DNA of 64,000 nucleotides. Origin: Branchinecta lynchi. Its lineage: Eukaryota > Arthropoda > Branchiopoda > Anostraca > Branchinectidae. The notes beneath the pieces were generated by a model. That model had not been told where the DNA came from. It was given only the letters and a program-made list of their open reading frames with translations, and made no database searches. Position 1 is the stretch's first letter. The number at the start of each line of letters is the position of its first letter. The position numbers and the translations under genes are program-made. Below are positions 11,200 through 22,460 of this stretch, in pieces. The DNA lies in the NCBI GenBank assembly GCA_023053575.1, contig JAKZAP010000007.1, positions 23,957,464 through 24,021,463 of the forward strand. The letters are read 5' to 3'.

Positions 11200-11450
11200 A
11201 AAAATAGATTAAAGGTAATGCCGCGGTGAATGGTTTGTCGCGGTTAATCCCAACTCATCTTTGTCGTTTGAATCTGGAAACTGGATGGATTGTGGTTTAT
11301 TTATAACTTGTGAGTTGATGTTCTTATAGTTTGTAGTAGAAGAAAATGTCCGCCATTTGGCCTCGAGCCTTCTCTCTGCCAAATTGGCTCTTTATATTCA
11401 GTTTAATTTGAAATAAACAGAACTTGAACTTGAACTTGAAAAAAATAAGT
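11200..11450 (+). mobile_element. Retroposon 3' end with CTTGAA tail
   Basis: AATGTCCGCCATTTGGCC, TCGAGCCTTCTCTCTGCC and a final GAACTTGAACTTGAACTTGA tail. The same 240 bp is present inverted at 37272-37510. A tail of the same kind ends at about 27312. Confidence 0.65.
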
Positions 11451-11596
11451 AAAAAATATCCTACTCCTTGGGATTTTGTTTCGGTAATTATTTCTTTTCT
11501 GTTGGGATGCTTGATCGGACTGGAAACCTAGAAACCTTGACAAAACTTAGCGCCAGTTAGTTCGTCGTTTTTTTACGAAAATCATATTAAAGTTCC

Positions 11597-12597
11597 TTTT
11601 TGGGATCCCAAAACGTAAGTGGAGGGATACCTATGAATGAGTTTATTCCGTGATTTACGACATTTCACGACTTCGTAAAGTTGTCCGTCTGTCTGTCTGT
11701 CTATCCGTCTGTCAGCACGATGACTCTCGAGAGGAACGAGATATTTTGATGAAACTTTGTGTGAGGACTCTTTACATCAAGGGAGAGGACTCTGTTCCGG
11801 AGACTGGTTCTGTAGTTCAAGATTTAGGGGTGGGGGTTCAAAACGAACAGTTTTTTTTAACAGATAATGAGATACTCGATTTAGGGGCTGAATACGAATA
11901 TGAAAACCATTTTCTCCCCGGACAAGTAGTTCGCCCAGAATCCGGCCAAAACCGGAAAGTTTCTTAAAGTCAAAGTTTTATTTAGAATTGATTAGATGCT
12001 CGATTTTGAGGGTGAGAAGACATGCTGTGCATTTATATGAAAATCATTTTCTCGTCGGACAAGTTGTGGAATCCGGCCGAAATCGGAAATTTTTTTAAAA
12101 GTAAGAATTTGATTAGATGTCGGATTTGGGGATAAGAAGACATGCTGAATCCGCTTTTGGCAATAATTTTCTACCCGGACATATAGTTCGCCCGGAATCC
12201 GACTGAAACTGGAAAATTTGTTAAAAGTTAAAGTTTATCTGAAGTTGATTAGTGTTCGACATAGGCGTAAGGAGATATGCTGAATCTGTTTTCGAGCTTT
12301 AGTTTTTGCAGGACAAGTAGTTCGCCCGGAATCTAGTCGAGACCGGAGATTTGCCAGAAGTAAGGCAGGAAGATTTAATCAATTTTGTCAAAATGAATTT
12401 GACGTATAGCCTAGGTGTAAATATACATATGCTGAATCAATATCTGAACTTGATTTTCTCAGATTAGCCATTGGCTTTCTTCTGTTTCTAAATCGTTGTA
12501 TTAAAAATGTTCAAGGAGTCTGGCGAAGACCGGATATCTACAACACCCATTTGTCCTGATCAGATATTAAATTTTTGGAATCCCATTTTGGTCTTTA
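11597..12597 (+). mobile_element. GGATCCC-end tandem-module element, near-complete copy
   Basis: Starts TTTTTGGGATCCCAAAACG and TAAGTGGAGGGATACC, passes a CTGTCTGTCTGTCTATCCG block, then four or five modules of about 130 bp with GTTCGCCCGGAATCCG. It ends ATTTTTGGAATCCCATTTTG. Non-coding. This copy shows the architecture best: unique 5' arm, tandem core, unique 3' arm. Confidence 0.78.
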
Positions 12598-12599
12598 TT

Positions 12600-13315
12600 A
12601 ATTCTGGTGAGTGTTTTGAAAATCGTTCCCTTACCAATGTTTGTTATAAAGTGGTGCGGTGAGTTTGTTTTTGTTGTGGAGATATTGGAGTCTGGTGTTT
12701 GGTGTTGACCTCTTGTTGTAGGTTTTGATCTTCTGTTTACATATTAGTATTTTTTTTCATCGATCCTGTCGACCTTTCACGTTATTCTGTTCGATACCGT
12801 TTGGGTGGATATGCTTAAGGGGAACTCGCAAGTCCCTGCTTGTGGGTGTTGTCTTACAACTAGCCTTCTTTCCGGCACGCAGAGTTGTTGAATATCGTGG
12901 CTTCTGATAATTTACAGATCACTTTATTACAGACTTAGTGGCTGCCCTAATCACGCGTTTGCGTATTTCGAATGTACGAAAAATGCAATTTAATTGCGGA
13001 CCTGCGGTTTGGCGGGATACCGCATTGCATGCTGCGAAGGATTGGCCCGGGATCGTACTGAATGCAACATTGAATGCTGGGAAGCATGTCGTTCATGCGG
13101 ATCTGGGAGATTGACGGGTTGAGAAGATCCGATGGAATGAAATGCGGTTATGTCGATGTAGGCCTCGTGCCGTCATCTTGTCTTGTGCTTTCCCACGCTG
13201 TCAGACGTCTGATAACATTTAACACTAGGTTGCGCATAGTTCTGTTAAAGCTGAAGCAAATAACTCGGAGATACGACAGTGTAGTTAGCCTACCCGCCAC
13301 TTATTCTTGAATAAG
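12600..13315. other. Unassigned intergenic sequence
   Basis: No supported gene, splice structure or repeat seen. Confidence 0.4.
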
Positions 13316-13484
13316 TTTGAACTTTCAAGACCCGATGAAAATGCATTACTTTGTTGCTTGCTATCAATCCTTCCCCGAAAATTCTGTCTATTTTAATCTC
13401 AGTGGGAAAAGGCATTCGACAAGGTGGAATTTTATCACCATATATTCGTAATGCGTTTTTGGCAGATTGTCTTCGGTCGCTTAA

Positions 13485-13919
13485 AGGACACCTGACAAAT
13501 GAAACCATACTTGAACACATCATAGAGATTGCATTTCCAGACATGGCCACGGACAGCATTCTTCTCCTGAGCGTGACGTTTCCAAAATAGGGATGTTCGT
13601 TCCTGCAGGTTTGCACATGCAGACTCCAAGACAAAAAGCGCAATTTCATCTTGTACAGCGCTGGCCGGATCGTATTGGAATTTCTTCTAGATATACGTTT
13701 GGGCTTAACTGGTTAAAAAATATTCCAGAAGAAGGGTTTATTGGAGACATTTGTTCATTTCTAAAATTGTTCGGTACTGAAATAAGGACAGATGCAAAAT
13801 GGAGCAAAAATCATAGTTTGGAAACACTATTTCGTATTTGAATTGGGTTTTCTGCAGGCAATGTTAACGGAAGTCATACAGGAAGGGATGATACTTGGTA
13901 CTCATCATTCAGGTGTCCT
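13485..13919. mobile_element. TTAA-target MITE, AGGACACCTGA family, copy 1
   Basis: 435 bp bounded by TTAA (13481-13484 and 13920-13923). Terminal inverted repeats AGGACACCTGA and TCAGGTGTCCT. Its interior matches copies at 37537-37971 and 50005-50444. It lies inside a dead LINE. Confidence 0.85.
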
Positions 13920-14222
13920 TTAAATAAGTTTGAAGACCCGATGAAAATGTGTTACTTTGTTGCTCCGCTATCAATCCTTCCCAAAAATTCAGTCTATTTT
14001 AATCTCAGTGGGAAAAGGCGTTCGACAAGGTGGAATTTTATCACCATATATTTGTAATGCATTTTGGCAGATTGTCTTCGGTCGCTAAGACTTCTTTAAT
14101 ACATTTTGCACGTGATGTAACGTTTTTAGCATATGCAGATGATTTAGTATTTTGAGTCGGTCAAAGGAAAAATCAATTGAAATTTTTACATTCTAGTGTG
14201 TAAATTGGGGCAGAAGGGTCTA

Positions 14223-14444
14223 TTCAAACAATGTTTACAACGGATACGTCAGCTATGATTCTTCATCAGCGATATTTCGGCCCTTCATGGCAAGGGTCCT
14301 CGTCAGGCTGTCAATAGTGTCAATCCTCTGGTTCAACTTCGGGGAAGTTGAACCAGAGGATTTATTCAAACATTGTTTGAATTCAAACATTGTTTGAATA
14401 AATGTTTCAAAGTCAGCTTGGGCTCAAAGAATATTTATCTACGA
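14223..14444 (-). mobile_element. Full-length hammerhead-type retroposon with 11-bp target duplication
   Basis: 222 bp flanked by AGAAGGGTCTA at 14212-14222 and 14445-14455. On the minus strand it carries CTGACGA (14306 to 14300), a stem of CCCTT/AAGGG and GAAA (14278 to 14275), the conserved core of a hammerhead ribozyme. ACAGC before the core can pair with GTTGT after the expected cleavage region (14237-14241) as helix I. It also contains a hairpin around GTTCAACTTC/GAAGTTGAAC and two ATTCAAACATTGTTTGAAT palindromes. It is inserted in a LINE remnant. Confidence 0.75.
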
Positions 14445-15159
14445 AGAAGGGTCTAATAATTATCTCCGAAATGCGTAATTAGTTTGGGATTAGTAGTTTT
14501 CCGACACTAAATTCCCCTCTAGATTGCGGTGGGGGGATTGTTTTCAGCCCCGTTGAGAAAGTTATGCACCTTTGAATCCCTTATTCTTCTAATACCAGGG
14601 ATTGGAAACTTATCCTTGTTCAACATGTGCAAGATAAAATAAGAAGAGCATTCGGTGCTGTTATTCGTTTACCGGGGATATATCGCAGAGATGTTCTTGC
14701 TTCTATTTATACGGCTGTTGAACTTCCTCTTATTCTTTTTCCGTCTACTTTCTTTTCTTCTTTCCGTCCTTCTGAACTTTCTGCGTTAAAAGTTACTTAT
14801 TATAAATACTCTAAATACCTTTTGTTTTCCCTATTTCTGCTTTAACTCTTGCCTAACTTCTAATTTTAAAGTGAATAATCCTTTGGAAACTTTGAATATT
14901 AAAATCCAAAACTTTCATAGACAGGCTGACAACGTTCTTCTTCATCACAACCTTTTCCCATTTTCACAAAAAAGCGCCCTGATTAGTTGGTTTATTTTGT
15001 TCTTTCTTTGTTTTTTCCCTTGTATTTCATTCTAGATTTAGAAGCTAATTTGTTTTTAACGGCCAGCTCTTTATTTGTATGTAAGTGTGTGTTTGATTGA
15101 TATGTTGTTGTTTCTTTTCATACACTACTCTTCAGTTTTGAAGGATTCAAATAACGAAT

Positions 15160-15519
15160 GAACTTTTTCTTCCGGATTTGTGGTACCTCTGTGTGCTTGT
15201 ACCTCTATGCTTGAAAATATTTAGCAACTACAACACTAAAACATTCCGAAAAATTTATCGCCTTCAGCGGTGACCTTATAATCTAGAATCGAATATTTCG
15301 GAGCTTCGCATCATTTACCGTTGAAATGCACGCTTTTGTTGGAATTCAGATTTTCGCGTCTGGATGAACTTTGTCTTGTCGGACAGCATTGCATTTCTGA
15401 ACGTCACCACTAGAGGTGAAAACTCAACAGTCCCTCAGCAGAGTCAAGATAATTCGGTGTATTTAAATCCAGTATATAAAAATAAAAATAAGCTGGCTTT
15501 TCGTTTAAACTTTAAATGT
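15160..15519 (+). mobile_element. Eroded copy of the AGTTTAAC TTAA-target MITE
   Basis: GGATTTGTGGTACCTCTGTG and the right end CTTTTCGTTTAAACTTTAAA match intact copies at 26473-26904 and 41939-42384. The left end is not recognisable. Confidence 0.5.
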
Positions 15520-17025
15520 TTATAAAACATGAGCAGGAAAGCGTAAGGCCCGAGGGCCATCACCCGTGGAACGAATATACAAACAAACAGATAACTATTC
15601 TAACAAAGACTAGCTAGAAAAACACTTCGCTACATGTCCATCCTATCCACAGAAACCTTCCAAGTTGCCAAACTTTTTCCCTTGATCTTTTTAACCAACC
15701 AAACATCCCCAAAAATTTCCTTAAATATTTCCAGTCTCATCCACTCAACTCCACACATTTGTTATGAGCGTTTCTAGTGTTATATTCGGAAAATATAGCA
15801 CTAAGGGACATTATGTGTTATTCTTTTTTACGAATTAGATCAGAATTTGGACAACCTTAACACACATATGTGCATCTTTTGTAAATTGTTATTAATCTTC
15901 TAACAGTACAGGATGTCATCTCAGAACACAGACGAGAATGCCGAGATAACTCAGCTTAAGTTTTCAGCTGTTACTTTTGAAACGGGCAATATTTCTTTTA
16001 TTTCCTATTATCCTTTTATCGTCTGTAGCCGATCTCAGTTTGTTCCTATTCATTATAATTCGCAATTCAAAGGATACGACAGTCGATACAATCGTGTTTT
16101 CCACATTCAGACTTGATTCATGTTAATGCGAAAAGTGAGGCAGCTCGCAAAATGTTTTTTTCCGACCACTGAATAACGATACGCATGCCTTAGGATGCAA
16201 AGGGTTCAAAAGTGTAGGTCGTTGTGGATGTAGAAACATATAGAACGTCTTATGCTATACAAAATGTATAGGCTACGTATATAAAGATTAATGCAGGGAG
16301 TCGTCGTATATAAGAACTTGTAGAACGATTACCGGCGAACCCTGTGGATCGTTAGTACTCTACATATAGTGCTGTTGTCGGCTACTTACACAGCGTGAAG
16401 GGTGAATTTCCGTACTGTGGTGGGGTAGGATCTACTTTGCGATTTCATACTTTGAGAGATGTAAAAGAAAAGCTGAAAATTAGTCTCCCAAAAATTGTAC
16501 CTAACCGTGGAAAGCATTCACGCAAAGATTCAGCCAAAGCCTGTAATGGCATTTCTATTGCCCAGGCTCCGCCAAACCTCAGTTGACATATCTGTTAGCT
16601 CCGCGTCGCATTTGGTATCAACCATACTCAGTCTGTTGAAAACCTGATTATTACCGTGATTTATGAAACCTATAAAAGGCATAAAACCCTTTGTCCCCTC
16701 CCCGCAAAAACCGACTACGTCTCTGCTTATCCTTATTTTAATCAAATTTTGGGTGTGGTCCCTGACACCGGATCATTAACGTAATAGGTTCTTGTTTTTC
16801 CGCCATTAACCAGAAAATCTGATTGACACGAGGACCGTTAGCTAAGGATATATTCTAAGTGAAATGACGCAGTTTCCCTCGAGGATCATTGTTATTTGAT
16901 CCAGAAGGGTGTTTATTAACAGGAAAACAAACACAAATTACTACAGAAATGTGACAGCAATGTCGCGGTTAAATATATACAAACTGTAAAAACATAGACT
17001 CTGTAGACTTGGGTGCTAGTATAGT
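15520..17025. other. Mostly unassigned sequence
   Basis: Near 15540-15600 a short block (GGCCCGAGGGCCATCACCCG) resembles, inverted, the LINE 3' ends at 31.4 and 51.9 kb. No other repeat or gene recognised. Confidence 0.35.
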
Positions 17026-17029
17026 CTTT

Positions 17030-17470
17030 AGATCTCAAAACGGAACTGACGGATAGGCTACCTATGATTTCGTAAAAGTTGTCCGACTGTTAGCACGAAA
17101 ACTGTCGAAGGGGTTGAGTTATTTTATTCAGACTTGACATGAGCACTCTTTGGGTCAAAGTACGGCCAAGTTCAAAGTCTCTGTTGCCCTACATTTAGAG
17201 GAGGTGGAGAGGTTTCAAGTTAAGCGGCGATTTTTTTTAAAGCTAGTGAGATAGTCGATTTAGGGGTAAGGAGACATGCTGAATCCGAATAGGAAAAATA
17301 TTTTTTGTCTCCGGACAAGTAGTTCACCCGGAATGGGGCAAAAACTGTAAAATTAGTGGAGAGTAAAAGTTTAATCTGGAGCTGAATCCGAATCCGAATA
17401 TGAAAATTATTTTCTTGCCGGACAAGTAGTTCGCCCGGAATCCGGCCACAACCAGAAATATATCATGAAG
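17030..17470 (+). mobile_element. GGATCCC-end family, partial copy
   Basis: GATCTCAAAACGGA, GGCTACCTATGATTTCG and TTGTCCGACTGTTAGCACG give the 5' arm. Modules with GACAAGTAGTTCGCCCGG follow. The 3' arm is missing. Confidence 0.65.
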
Positions 17471-17940
17471 TTTTAAAACATGTTGTTGCAAGTTTAAAAC
17501 ATGTTTTCGAACATACTAAAGATAAACAAAACGTGCTTGTGATCAGTTCGGTTATCTAAGTTAACTGACTTCTGAGAAGTTGTATCCTCCCAACAAAAGT
17601 CACCAGTCTTCCAACACCATATCTCCTTATGCTAGAAAATTCCTCCCTTTTACGGTGCTAAAGATTGTCATGGTATAACTATCTGAGTTACAAAGGATGT
17701 TATGCATTGCCGACCTGTTCGAGAAAAAGTTTAAAAATCAACGCAGCACTGTGAACAAGCTGTTATGTTCAAGCGTCGTTTGGAAGTATCTGTCGACGCC
17801 ACAGCTGTTGTTTCGTCTGTGATATCGTTCTGGAGGTTAGTCTGACTGCTTGAGAAGAAGTTGCCTCTGGCTGGCTCCTGTCTTGGAATCAAACTTCTGG
17901 ACTCATCTTGTGTGTCCGCGGTCTTTTTTGGAGGTTCTTA

Positions 17941-18254
17941 GAGCGTTTTCCATCCTACTTACCGTAGTTACTACGCATGATGTCACGAATTCTGGCTTTT
18001 TGCCGTCAAGACGATTTTTCTATTTTCCAGCAGAATATCATGCCACGGGTGAATCAGACTAATCACGTTACAGAGATCCGTAGTTACTGTGCTTACTACG
18101 CTCCCGAGCGTGGTAAGCAAATAGTTACTATTAGTTACTATTTCGAGAAGGTTGGAACGGTCAGCGTAGTAACTTTTGGTGAGGTTGGAACGGAAATAGT
18201 AACTAATAGGTTCTTGCTAATAGTTACCATTAGTAGAAGAGTGGAGCACGCTCT
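17941..18254. mobile_element. MITE, GAGCGTGTTCCA family, copy 1
   Basis: Ends GAGCGTTTTCCATCC and GTGGAGCACGCTC are imperfect inverted repeats. The interior GTAGTTACTACGCATGATG and repeated TAGTTACTATT blocks match the copy at 36559-36854. TTA on both sides may be the target duplication. Confidence 0.7.
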
Positions 18255-18497
18255 TAGTCTACCCTATCAGCGTTCAGTTCAAGAGCTATCAGCTTTCAAT
18301 TCAAGTGCTATGACTTCTTCATATCCAAAATATCACACGACATTTTTTCTCATGTGATGGAAGATCTTTCGCTTTTCCTTTTCTGTTTCTTTTTTTTTAT
18401 TATTAATTTTATGGTTTCTTTTTTCTTTTCTTTTTCTATCTTGCGAACCAAAGATTGTGTTGTAGTATAGGATAAAGGGCTCAGAAAACCTTTTAGT

Positions 18498-18560
18498 TTT
18501 TGGGATCTCAAAACGTAAGTGGAGCGATACCTAAGACTCAGTAAAAGTTGTCCATCTGTC
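18498..18560 (+). mobile_element. GGATCCC-end family, 5' end fragment
   Basis: TTTTTGGGATCTCAAAACG, TAAGTGGAGCGATACC and AAAGTTGTCCATCTGTCGG. It breaks off where a degenerate hammerhead-type fragment starts. Confidence 0.6.
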
Positions 18561-18574
18561 GGCTAAAAATGGAA

Positions 18575-18645
18575 ACTCGGGCACGGTGTTCGTCAGCGAT
18601 ATTTCGGCCTTTCTTTGCAAGGACGCTCAAGAAGGCTTCAAGTGG
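18575..18645 (-). mobile_element. Degenerate hammerhead-type fragment
   Basis: CGTCAGCGATATTTCGGCC on + gives GAAA on minus; the CTGANGA side is lost (CTCAAGAAGG). Fragment only. Confidence 0.5.
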
Positions 18646-18906
18646 GGTACTTAGTACTCGCCTTAGCATGGCCGATACTGTATTAAAACAAAATAAAAAC
18701 TGGATAATGCAGGCTTCAGAAGAAAATATATAAATTCTAACGGTCTGTGGGGAATTTTCCTAGTCCCATAGAACGTGGAAAACGGTTGTTTTTCTACTGC
18801 ATTTATCATAATTCATAATTCATTGCATTTATTGCATAATTCACTGCATTTATCATAATTCATTGCCGATGGCAAAATTAGAATGTACTTGGAGATTAGA
18901 ATGTAA

Positions 18907-18982
18907 ATTTATAAGTAGTGAACTGATAGACACAAATGCTCCTCAGCCGGGATTTTTGTCTATCAGTTCACTACTTATAAAT
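18907..18982. repeat. Perfect 26-bp inverted repeat (hairpin)
   Basis: Arms 18907-18932 and 18957-18982 are exact complements (ATTTATAAGTAGTG, AACTGATAGACA) around a 24-nt loop. No mismatch, which in such diverged surroundings points to a recent origin. Confidence 0.85.
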
Positions 18983-19093
18983 GTTTCCATCTCAAGGGCG
19001 TCTTCCCCATTAAAATTATATATTTGGTTTTCACCATGAGACCCCGTCTTGTGGGCCCTGGTTTGTCTACGTGGCTCCGACAAGGGAGTCCTA

Positions 19094-19251
19094 CACTGTA
19101 AAAAGTTTCTCCGGATAAGGATGCAGTATTTGCTACTGGGATTAATCTTATCTCTATTGGGATAAAATTAGTCCGAATTAGGTATAATCTTATCTCACTA
19201 AAGACAAGATTAATCCCAGTAGCAAATACTGCAAGATTTTTTTTTACAGTG
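19094..19251. mobile_element. Palindromic MITE with TA target (Tc1/mariner-like)
   Basis: TA/CACTGTAAAAAGTTTC at the left and TTTTTTTTACAGTG/TA at the right. The arms share GCAGTATTTGCTACTGGGAT and TAATCTTATCTC in inverted form. 158 bp. The partial copy at 6366 shares the left half. Confidence 0.8.
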
Positions 19252-21089
19252 TAGACTTCTAAATTATATTCGAAAAATTGTTTATGGTATTGGTCATGGT
19301 ACAAGTCCCTTGTGTAAAGCGCCATCTATATTAGAATGTAAATGCAAGGGAAATACGTAATGGAATTACAAAAAAAAAATATATCAGCGAAAATGTTCTG
19401 AAAAATACTACTTCAGAAGAAAATTCATTTCTGATTTAGAGCGTTTTGTGGTGACCTTTCTTACTTGCGACAAAATATGGAAAAGGTTTATTTTTCTGCT
19501 GCATTAGATTGTTCTGGGACATAATTCATCGCGTCGAAGGTAGGGTTAGACTGTACTGAATAATGAGAATGTAAATGAAAGGGAAATATGTTATGGAACT
19601 GAAAAAGTGAATATTGTTTGCATCGAAAATACTGCGAAAATACTACTAGAAAAGAAAATTCATTTCTGAATTATAGCGTTGTGTTTTGACCTTTCATGTT
19701 CCAACAGAACATGGAAAGCTCTTCTTGTTCCACGGCATTTAACGGGTTCTTGGGAATTAATTTTTGGGGAATTCGTTGCGACGCTGGTGGGATTAAAATG
19801 TATTTGAAAATGAGAATGGAAACGAGAGGTAAATACGTTCATGGAAGTGGAAATAGACGTGTAATGTAAATACGAGGGAAATACAAGTTTTGAGACTTAA
19901 AATTCACAAACATAGTTAGGGAGCGTATAGAGTTTAGAGTTTCCAATATAGCGTAACAGAACATCAGTATTTTTCTGAAATTTTAATTTGGATTTAACGG
20001 TTTGGTTTGTCACTGGCTAAGAGTATTTCCCATATATTCCGAGTAGGGTGACCGCCCTCGCTCGTACATTGATAATTGAAAAAGGTGACATTTGCCGAAC
20101 TACGAACTTGAACCTGTTGACTCCCTACTCGAAAATGATACATTGCTGGCGTGGTTAAAATGTATTTGGAAATGAAAATGTAAATGCGAAGTAAATACGT
20201 ACATGGAACTTAAATGACAGGAATCGTAGCTGACGTATATCCGTTGTAAACATTGTTTGAATAAATGAGAGGCAGATACAAGTTTTGAAAGTTACAACAC
20301 ACAAAAATAGTTAGGGAGCGTGTAGGTTAGGTGTTTCCGATGCAACGTGACAGACCAGCAACATTTTCTAAAATTTGAATTTGGATTTAAAAGTTTAATT
20401 TGCCGCGGGCTAACATTATTTCCAACATATTCCTAGTAGGGCGACCCCCTCGCTCGTACTCAACTGTGAACTTGAACCTGTTGACCCCCTGCTCGAAAAC
20501 GATACATTGCTGGCGCGGTTAAATGTGTTTTGAAATTCAAATTCATTATATTCTCCAAATATTCTTTTAAAATGAATAGCATAGGACGTCAACGAAAATA
20601 ATAACCCTTTTTGATTTATCACTAACTTATGGCGACGATACGTATAAATATAAATAAACTTCCATAAGTAACTATAAATAAAAAATCATCAATTCAAAAA
20701 ATTCTAAGATTTGGATTTAATGGTTTAATTTCCCACTGGCTAACAGTATTTCAAACATATTCCGAGTACCTCGTACGCACCTTGATAATTGAAGAAAGCG
20801 GACATTTGGTGAACTGCGAACTTGAACTCGTTTGAAAGTTTTATCCTGCCGACCTCCTACTTCTCAAACGAGGGGTTGACGACTTTCATTTTTGATGTAC
20901 AAAATTCCGGAATGACGAAATAATCCTGACCAGTCCGGATCATTCCTTCGGGACGTGTACACCATTCCGAGACAGTTGTCGACCCCTCGCTCTCAAAAGG
21001 AATCAAATCGGGACCATTCTAGCACTTGCAACGTTTAGATCGCCCCTTTTCAAGTCGTTCGACAAGTCGAATACTCTTGTTAACTAAGT

Positions 21090-21526
21090 CAAAGACAGTA
21101 AAAGTGGGAAAGACCGGAAACTCCCGTAAGCCCCATGAGTCACAACAATCAGCGCCGTTTAGCGGGTGTTCTTTCGTTAAAAAATCGCTCTGTTGACAAT
21201 TTCTTCCATCGCTTTCCGCAGAATCATCATGAAATCACGTTTTGTTTATGATGAGCATTCTCTCTCCATTCAGATTTCCTCTTTAATTGGAATAAAAAAC
21301 AAGTAGGAAAAGAATAAATCGCTTTTTTATGGAAAAATGTTGAATTCACGATTTCGAATCAGTTAATGTTGACAGACATTGTCTACTCACGCCCTATTGC
21401 TTTGATTATATTAATCATCTACCGCTGGAAATTGGACAAAGTCCAAACGCTAGGCGGCGTTCCAATCGATTTTCAGAGACCCGATTTTAGCGAAGTCACC
21501 GGTCTTTCCCACTATTATTGTCTTTG
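21090..21526. mobile_element. Terminal-inverted-repeat element with 28-bp ends and perfect 8-bp target duplication
   Basis: Flanked by AACTAAGT at 21082-21089 and 21527-21534. Ends CAAAGACAGTAAAAGTGGG.. and ..CCCACTATTATTGTCTTTG are inverted repeats with 26 of 28 matches. 437 bp, no transposase. hAT-like by target size and CA ends. No second copy was seen in the window. Confidence 0.85.
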
Positions 21527-21534
21527 AACTAAGT

Positions 21535-22125
21535 CTCCTTGCTGATGCAAAATCGCCGGGTACCTAGGAGAAGAGCCAGAAGCGGTATCACCTCGGGTAT
21601 CACAGCTGCTCCTGAGATCGCCGTGATTGTTTAACACAGGATTTGAGTTGTTAATTTTGAGTCGTTAGTGAGACGTTTTCTCGTTCTTCCTCAGGATGAC
21701 TGGCGTGTTTTGGACTTCATATAAAGTATTCGTTGATTCGACTTGTCGAGTCGATGCGACCGTGGGATCATCTGCTGGCACGATCCGGAGGCAATCAGAA
21801 TGGGGCTTAACAAGAAAACCAGACAAAATGAAAAACATTTTGCTTTGTTTATCAATAAATTGAAAATACAGCTAAATCTTTGTTATTGTTTCTTTCTTTC
21901 AATAAGTTGCTTTGAGTTTCTTCTGTAATATCTGCTTCAAAGTCAGCCAAGTTTTCAAGAAGAGTGGTGTATCCGCTAATTTCTCACACACTGTCTTACT
22001 TCAGGCTGGCAAATAGGAAATGGTTTAAGGTGTAAAAATGATCAAACACGCTCCGAGAAAGGGAACTCCCTCGAATGTATCACGAACAGTTTTAATAAAA
22101 CTGAGCTTGGATGACAGTGTTAAAC
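21535..22125. other. Unassigned sequence
   Basis: No gene or repeat recognised. Confidence 0.4.
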
Positions 22126-22129
22126 GGAT

Positions 22130-22460
22130 ACCCCAGTCGAATTTTATAAAGCGATATTTCGGCCCTTCTTGGCAAGCGTTCTCTGCAGGCTCAAGCCTCT
22201 GAAGCGAATATCTATGAAACTTTTGTTCTTTGCACTTATGTCAGTCATACACATTTCTTGCGACATTGACTTTTTATCTAGCTGTAAGCTATTTGGTTAG
22301 ATAAACTGGTTGATCGATTGAAAAGATTTACCCGCGTCCATGATTAACCCAAATTTTCTTGTCCCCTTTTCCCAATATCATAGGGCTATACGCTCAATTG
22401 AAGCTAATTGTATGTTTTTGATTGTTAACTTGGTAAATTATTTAATCATAGGTGTCAAAA
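22130..22460 (-). mobile_element. Hammerhead-type element plus LINE-like 3' tail, copy 1
   Basis: GCGATATTTCGGCCCTTCTT (minus-strand AAGGGCCGAAAT) is followed by about 270 bp (CTATGAAACTTTTGTTCTTT, GCGACATTGACTTTTT, CAATATCATAGGGCTATACG) that is nearly identical to 25480-25820. The core is mutated here (CTGCAGA). Confidence 0.6.

Larger units (their letters stand above)
13320..14880 (+). pseudogene. Broken LINE reverse-transcriptase region
   Basis: Remnant of a non-LTR retrotransposon polymerase. RQGGILSPY-type motif (reverse-transcriptase domain 4) appears twice, near 13415 and 14020, because about 160 bp is directly repeated on either side of a MITE (13485-13919). The catalytic box FLAYADDLVF is at about 14123-14152, with Y-A-D-D at 14132-14143, followed at once by a stop codon. 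Further C-terminal sequence (IRRAFGAVIRLPGIYRRDVL) lies near 14640. Stops, frameshifts, the MITE and a hammerhead-type retroposon (14223-14444) break the frame, so it is dead. Confidence 0.75.
18770..20870. repeat. Degenerate satellite-like array
   Basis: Diverged units recur: AATGTAAATGC-AAGGGAAATACGT near 19335, 19570, 19815, 19860 and 20175, and a unit of about 390 bp (ATTTGGATTTAA, GAGTAGGGTGACC, GAACTTGAACCTGTTGA, GATACATTGCTGGCG) near 19980, 20370 and 20705. A TA-target MITE and a perfect hairpin lie in its left part. Confidence 0.6.

Noticed and set aside
11690..11710. CTGT microsatellite as a separate feature (also 712-745, 38919-38930, 47125-47150)
   Set aside because: It is a constant block of the repeat 5' arms, not an independent microsatellite.
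13351..13841. Several overlapping open frames at 13.3-13.8 kb as genes
   Set aside because: They fall in a dead LINE and in a non-coding TTAA MITE whose other copies do not keep the frames.
18907..18982. Rho-independent terminator
   Set aside because: The perfect hairpin has no U tract and the window is clearly eukaryotic.
18770..20870. CRISPR-like array
   Set aside because: Units are long, diverged and unequal, with no conserved short repeat or unique spacers.
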